The position numbers and the translations under genes were made by a program. The notes beneath the pieces are model-generated. The model had not been told where the DNA came from and made no database searches. It was given only the letters and a program-made list of their open reading frames with translations. Positions 18,281 to 23,092 of a DNA stretch of 23,092 nt are shown here, piece after piece. The DNA comes from Mesaphorura yosii (lineage: Eukaryota; Arthropoda; Collembola; Poduromorpha; Tullbergiidae). The stretch is from NCBI GenBank assembly GCA_009869945.1, contig WIXG01000751.1, positions 1 through 23,092 on the forward strand, in the 5' to 3' direction. Numbering within the stretch: the stretch's first letter is position 1; each line of letters starts with the position of its first letter.

Positions 18281-18637
18281 TATTTCTTATTCTTGGAAAT
18301 TGCGAAATCCTGAATCGAATTATTAAAATTGCTCAAGACTGGTTGAAACCTGAATTTCCTGAAGCCGTGAAAAGTGCTCGTTCGCATTCGCATTCGAATT
18401 TAATCCGATTACGATGTACTATTACGAAATCCATCGAGCTCGAACGGCTCGAGGCTTTTTAGTACAAAAATACAGCCCAGCAGAAAGTCGAGTCTCTTCT
18501 TCAAAGCAGCAGCCGCTAGTTCGAGTTTAAGAAAAGCTCGGTGTTAAGCCAGAACTCAGCCTTAGTTTGATTGATTAAGTTCTCCATCCAAAATAGCACA
18601 GTTGAAGTGTAAATTAATTAAACGATTGCGTCTGGTA
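18281..18637. other. Intergenic with a two-part stem-loop
   Basis: About 360 bp between genes on the same strand; it should hold the promoter of the gene at 18638. TGTACTA (18415-18421) pairs with TAGTACA (18460-18466), and inside it TCGAGC (18434-18439) pairs with GCTCGA (18447-18452). The role is unknown and it may be chance. Confidence 0.4.
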
Positions 18638-19599
18638 ATGTCCCAGACAAGCTTTAGTTTTGGCCCTGCTCGACTCCTGATTTACACCGCCGCCGTAGCC
18701 GTCGCCATCGGGAGCTACCTCGTATTCGACGCACTGCCGGCGCTCCTCGAAAAACGGGTTTACACTTACGAGCTGCATTACACTTTCCATGGAGAGGATG
18801 CGAAAGAACTGTGGACTTACTTTTCGGAGTTTGGGAACCTCATGAAGGCTAATCCAACGCTGTAAGTGCCTTGCCTTATCAGTGAATTCAATCATTCCAT
18901 GTTCTACCCTGCCTGATTGTTGACAGGATTGACTATAAAATTCTCCATTCGACATCGACGGCCGTGGCCGGAAAGAAGGAAGCCGAGAAAGAAGACGAAA
19001 ACGAAAACTCTTCCACCTCCGACAAAACCAGTGGCCAGGTGGCCAATTTATCCACTTCCGAAAATGAAACAGACGCCTGCCAGGATAAGACACTCAAATA
19101 TTCAGTCGCCTACACGGAAACTCTGGTTCGAATCCCGTTCTTGACCAACTCGGGAATCGCCAACTTCTCCATCGGCGTGGGTGTGGGCGAAGGAGCGGCT
19201 GTAGGAGCCGAAACCGCGATTTACTGGATCAATTCGACTCACGTGACGTATCAGAATGGTGGAGCATGTACGTTCGTAGTTAACTGAATTCTACATTCCG
19301 CGCTTCTCCCTCATTTTACTGTGACCTTTGATCTCCTTTGAAATTTTGTAGTTTATTCAAATGACACAATGGCCTTCATTCCGGGCTCCCGCCCGAGTCC
19401 GGAATCAGAATCAGCACTATCGCAATCGCCGGCCGTCGCGCTCACGATCTTACGCCAAACCATCGCCATCGAATGCCCGCTGCTGCTCGCTCCCTTCTGC
19501 AAGTACGAATTCACCGGTCAGCGGGCGCTCATTCTGCAGGAGCTTTCGAGGGAATTCGTGTTCACCGTCAAAATCGAGTTAATTGAACCTTCCATTTAA
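18638..19599 (+). CDS. Membrane-anchored glycoprotein of unrecognised family
   Basis: Exons 18638-18861, 18927-19267 and 19352-19599 (introns 65 and 84 bp) give 270 residues. ATG 18638 is the first in frame. Residues about 8-32 form one hydrophobic helix (LLIYTAAVAVAIGSYLVF). The rest should lie outside or in the lumen: it has six N-glycosylation sequons (NSS, NLS, NET, NFS, NST, NDT) and a few cysteines, with ECPLLLAPFCKYEFTGQRA near the end. The early part, DAKELWTYFSEFGNLMKANPTLIDYKI, recalls the start of START/SRPBCC lipid-cavity domains (a 'W..l..f.....w.p' pattern), so a single-pass protein with a START-like fold is one guess. A charged Glu/Lys/Ser insert (about 86-118) looks disordered. 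Function unknown. Confidence 0.82.
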
Positions 19600-19640
19600 T
19601 TCTTAATTCAAGACATTGCTTACTTTACATTAATGGTTCT

Positions 19641-19652
19641 TTTATTAATAAA
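19641..19652. terminator. Palindromic bidirectional poly(A) signal
   Basis: TTTATTAATAAA is a perfect 12-bp palindrome carrying AATAAA on both strands. It lies 42 nt behind the plus-strand stop at 19599 and ~110 nt behind the eIF3d stop at 19761. No second AATAAA for eIF3d is nearer. Confidence 0.7.
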
Positions 19653-19760
19653 TCTTTACCTTTGACATTCATAATTGTGGTGAATTAATGAATAATTGTA
19701 ATAAATTGGAAGCTAAGCTAACAAATCCAGAGTTTCTGATCCTGCCGGCCGCCGCCGATT

Positions 19761-22286
19761 TTAATTATCATCACCTTCTGCAATGCAAAAAGAAAATTAA
19801 TCAGTCACATTCAGGAGAAAAATGGCGCTGAAGGTTGATTTTTAACATTTTAAAACTTACCAGCCGCCTCATCGCTGGAATCCTCCTCCTCTGACTCAAA
19901 CGTGTTATCCGGGATATCGAAAAGGTGGATCAACTGCTTATTCGGGTCTCGAAGTACCAAATACTTGCCGTCGGGCTGCTTCATACACAGATCAATGATG
20001 CAGCGCAGAATTCCCCAGGCGTTGTCCATATTCAGGTTGATCTGCTGGGCAAACGCCGCCGGTTTGAACTGCTGCGTGCCAAGAATGACGTGGTTGGAGT
20101 CGTCACGCACGTTCACACGGGAAACGTATCCGAATTTGATCTGGTCGGACCCGGCGAGCACGGCCTGGCATGTCCACTTTGCCAGCTTGCAGGCGTTGTT
20201 CCTCAGTTCGTTCGCGAGCACAGCGCCCCGCTGAACGTCGAGCTTCTGGCGCCAGTCGATGCCTCCAGAATGCTGAAAGCCAAGGAGAAAGCAAAAAATT
20301 CGATCATAAGTCGAAAATTTCCCGCGCGCGGGCAGCGCATAAACAGGAATTTTGAATTTCGCGAGTGGGATCCAGAAGAATTTTGAATTTCGGGTGCTCA
20401 GAAAGGTAATTTAGTTAATTGTAGCAATCTTTTGTGACCAATCCGCCACGGATGGGCGGGTCAGGGCATAACGAAAGCCAGTTGTCTTACTTTTCGAAGC
20501 CTATAGCACTTGCAGAATACGGACTGATTCAACACGTGACTCTAGGTTCGACCTTTGATCGTCAGTCAGAAGGGTTATTCAATTACCTTTGGATCCCATT
20601 CATTCAGCGCCTTGATATTAATGAACTGCGTCTCGCCATTCGTGCCCTGCATCACGGCGTCGTGCTGACACCTCGCGACGAGCATAATGTCACCGCCAAG
20701 ATCCCACTGCCTGTAGCGATACCCGACGCTGGCCATTTTGTCCTCTTCCTCCTCCGAAATGAAGGGGTTCAGCTCCTCAAAACGGAACCTCTCCTCGCCC
20801 ATCTTGAGCACCTGCTGCGAAAAATTGTTGCAGACAAACGTGGCCTCGAGTGCGAGTGTGTTGAGCTGCTCCGGGTCGTCCACCGGCGGCTCGTTCGACG
20901 TCTCGTTGACGGTGAGTAGGTCGAAGGTATTGTCTCGCTTGTCGAAAAACAGTTTGTCGCCAATCTTCTGCACAACGACGTCCCACGAGTACGACGAGCG
21001 TGTGGCGCACATCAGAGTCGCAAGGATTGAGTCGGTTGCGTAGACGTTGCCGTGAGTTTTTGATAGCTGCAAAGGAAAAGACAATGAGAGCAGGAATTAA
21101 AAATTATGTTAATTCATTCACTGATACGCCGTTCTAGTCAAAAGTTAATGAAAAATGAATGTAGGCACCCAAAAACCAAACAAATTCCATTACGAAGGAG
21201 ATTTGTTCAACCTACAGTGTCCACAGTTTCATTTAGCATAGACTTCATATTCGCCGATCATGCTGGAGTCGAACCGGCGGAAACCGACTCGACCCCTTTG
21301 ATCGGTAAATGATCAACTTCTATGCAAATTAACAGACTTGCCTATTGTTTTATAAAATTCGTAGTCATTGCGGTAACTGCCTCACCTTTCTAATGATTGG
21401 ATCATCCGACGTGGTGACGGTGTGAATGATTCGATCCACCGGATGCAGCGCTTTTTCACTCCTCACCATCACTCGATCGTAAGACTTGTCGTACCACTCC
21501 ATCGACCCACACTTGAGTAAATCTTCGGCCTCCTTTACATTCGGCAGCGAGAGTTTGCTCAGCCTCGGAAAGTCCATCTCCTCAATGCTTTTCCACTCCG
21601 CCTTGACAATGACAGATGCCTCACGGTTCTTCATTTGGTTTCTCTGATCGTACCGTCCCCGGCCTCCGCCTCGCTGGAATTTGCGGCTCATTTTGGTGTT
21701 CTTAAGCTTTTCCATACCGCCAGCAGCTCCTTGAAAGCCACCACGTTGACCACCGCGACCACGACCACGACCCTGATTTGGGCGGAATCTTGATCGCTGA
21801 TACATTGGGCGTTGCACTTTCGTGGTGTCGACGAGGTGGAAGGAGTTTTCGTCGTCATCGTGGAAGTATGCAAACTGATTTCCACCGCCAATTCCAAACT
21901 GCGACGTGTATTTGTCTGAAATCGAGAATTATAGCATTTATACCCAAAAATCACCAAGAAATGTACCGAAATCTGGTAAATCATCATTAAATCACGCCCA
22001 CTTACTTGCAAATCTTCGATCTTGGTACGTTGAACCAGTCCAGTCAGCAATCTACAAGAAATAAAACCAATTATCAGTAACCGACCGACCTCCGTCCGAA
22101 CTGATAAGCCTAATTTTTCAACATATGGCATATGGCAATTCTTACCTTTCCAAGCCGATCGTTCTTCGCAAACGGTTGGTAGGGCATGTCCTTAAACTGC
22201 TCTGGGATGCCAATCGGACCCCACCCAGTGGCATTATCGTTAATTGACGGTGGTATGAATTTGGCAGCAGCTGATTTTCTGGCCAT
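19761..22286 (-). CDS. eIF3d: Eukaryotic translation initiation factor 3 subunit D
   Basis: eIF3d sits on the head of the 43S complex near the mRNA exit and can bind the 5' cap. Six coding exons: 22286-22146, 22051-22006, 21915-21386, 21066-20587, 20272-19861, 19777-19761; 541 residues against ~548 in human. Recognisable blocks: [56 protein letters not shown], an RG-rich stretch (about 112-150), [106 protein letters not shown] and an acidic tail [17 protein letters not shown]. An AG acceptor at 22304-22305 just upstream of the ATG implies a 5' UTR intron. Introns 3 and 4 are long (319 and 314 bp) and hold the repeats and hairpin listed separately. Confidence 0.97.
20314..20392. repeat. Repeated motif cluster in eIF3d intron 4
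   Basis: GAATTTTGAATTTCG occurs twice, at 20347-20361 and 20378-20392, 31 bp apart. At 20314-20332 AAATTTCCC runs into CGCGCGCGGG. All three share the TTTGAATTTC / TTTCCCGC core with the intron motifs of the SDR, JHBP and ML genes, but here the TTTGAATTTC sense is opposite to the gene. Confidence 0.7.
21254..21305. ncRNA. Stem-loop with tRNA B-box-like sequence in eIF3d intron 3
   Basis: CCGATCA (21254-21260) pairs perfectly with TGATCGG (21299-21305), and inside it GAGTCG (21266-21271) pairs with CGACTC (21285-21290), leaving a 13-nt loop. On the minus strand the sequence contains GGTTCGACTCC, an exact match to the pol III B-box consensus GGTTCGANTCC, one base before the outer stem. At 52 nt it is too short for a tRNA and has no D or anticodon arm. 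It may be a tRNA-derived relic, a SINE scrap or another small structured RNA. Confidence 0.35.
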
Positions 22287-22981
22287 AATGCTTGCCGAAC
22301 TTGCTGTGGGTAAAAATTAAGTTAACTATGCAAAAATCGGAATCTTCACCTCGCGTTTCAATAATTTACAGGCTCACACTGAAAATTCGTGCAAATAATT
22401 TAGTAAATTGACTGATTAAAGTCAAGTTTCAGTGCCCGGCTTGCGTTTTTCCAAAATTCAACTTAAAATACTGCAAAGCGTGGATGCGTGCCGGCTGCTG
22501 CTGGGAACTGATTTTAAAACCTCCTTTCTCAACACATGCAATGCGTGGTTTTGTCTCAGGAGCAGTTCACAGATGGCGAAACAAGGCTGACGAAGCCAAA
22601 GCCAAGTACGCTCACGGCTCACGTAAAAGCAAGCTCTGACTTTTGAATTTAGATTTCTCATCCAGACGATCATTTTAAAGTATCTGAACCTTACGTCGTG
22701 TAGATCGGGATTAATGACTCAAGTTATGATAAAATTACTGAGAATTGGGATTAATGAATCAAAACACGGAGAGAAAACAGGTTTATTCGCATTCATCTGC
22801 ACTTGACCAGCGTCAACTTGAACTTGACCAGTGTCAACGTCCACTGAGAGAACTGAATCTTGTTTTGATGCAGATTGCAAAAATTGCATTGTGAGTTTTA
22901 ATCTCTCAATGTCAGTGGGGCTCGGGAGACTAAGAAACTCTTTACTGTCGACTGCAGTAATTCGTCAAGATTTTCAATTAA
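22287..22981. other. Divergent promoter region, eIF3d and a secreted protein
   Basis: About 700 bp between two outward-pointing genes. It should contain the eIF3d 5' UTR exon and intron (acceptor AG at 22304-22305) and both promoters. Two small direct repeats are visible: ACTTGACCAG(C/T)GTCAAC at 22801-22817 and 22822-22838 (period 21), and GGGATTAATGA at 22707-22717 and 22747-22757 (period 40). No other gene seen. Confidence 0.5.
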
Positions 22982-23092
22982 ATGGCCTACCCTCAACTAA
23001 TTAGTTGCCTGCTACTGTTAGTTGACATCACTTTGAGCAGCAGCGGTGGCTCTCGTGGAACCCAGCAACAGCAATGCAGAAAACCTGGCTTC
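22982..23092 (+). CDS. N-terminus of a secreted protein, cut by window end
   Basis: ATG 22982 opens 37 codons that run off the window without a stop. The first 18 residues form a clear signal peptide (PQLISCLLLLVDITLSSS), followed by a Gly/Ser/Gln linker and the first cysteine in CRKPGF. Codon use is coding-like. The mature protein starts with a cysteine motif that could belong to an EGF-like or other disulfide-rich domain, but too little is present to name it. Confidence 0.6.
   Translation, partial: MAYPQLISCLLLLVDITLSSSGGSRGTQQQQCRKPGF

Noticed and set aside
21254..21305. Complete tRNA gene
   Set aside because: B-box and acceptor-like stem are present, but the span is ~20 nt too short and lacks D and anticodon arms.
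1..23092. CRISPR array, bacterial operon or phage content
   Set aside because: No regularly spaced direct repeats, no Shine-Dalgarno-linked gene strings; spliced genes and AATAAA signals throughout show nuclear animal DNA.

Overview
This is a gene-dense stretch of animal nuclear DNA, most likely from an arthropod. Protein-coding genes are split by short introns with GT/AG ends, mostly 64-100 bp. AATAAA signals lie close behind most stop codons, and there is no operon logic. A takeout/juvenile-hormone-binding-type gene and an NPC2-type ML gene side by side point to an arthropod. Compact introns plus a secreted repeat protein of bacterial/fungal appearance would suit a springtail or other non-insect arthropod, but that placement is a guess.

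Layout. 1-552: the possible end of one gene and a small uncertain ORF. 553-2115 (+): COX15, heme A synthase. It is tail-to-tail with 2259-3360 (-), a retinol-dehydrogenase-like SDR. 3777-4777 (-): secreted JHBP/takeout-like protein. 5310-5902 (-): secreted ML/NPC2-like protein. 5903-8930: about 3 kb with no convincing intact gene, but with a 25-bp-arm hairpin and a trefoil-like fragment. 8931-10384 (+): secreted protein of six ~59-residue repeats of the YRPG...GIGG...DYDxxG type, a horizontal-transfer candidate. 10500-11517 (-): an unrecognised ORF split by a ~710 bp non-autonomous DNA transposon with ~100 bp terminal inverted repeats. 11520-13466: mostly non-coding.

13467-18149 (+): a 997-residue secreted multi-Ig protein resembling the outer part of PDGF/VEGF receptors, with no membrane segment or kinase. 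Its first intron contains a complete gene on the opposite strand, out at first (oaf, 13808-14793). 18638-19599 (+): membrane-anchored glycoprotein of unrecognised family. It converges on 19761-22286 (-), translation initiation factor eIF3d, and the two appear to share one palindromic poly(A) signal. 22982-23092 (+): the signal-peptide exon of a further secreted protein, cut by the window end.

The genes do not form one pathway. COX15 (mitochondrial heme A) and eIF3d (translation) are housekeeping. The SDR, JHBP-like and NPC2-like genes are three same-strand neighbours that could all handle small lipophilic molecules, but that link is inference. Splice sites and junctions were worked out by hand from reading frame, GT/AG ends and remembered family similarity. 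No database search was run.
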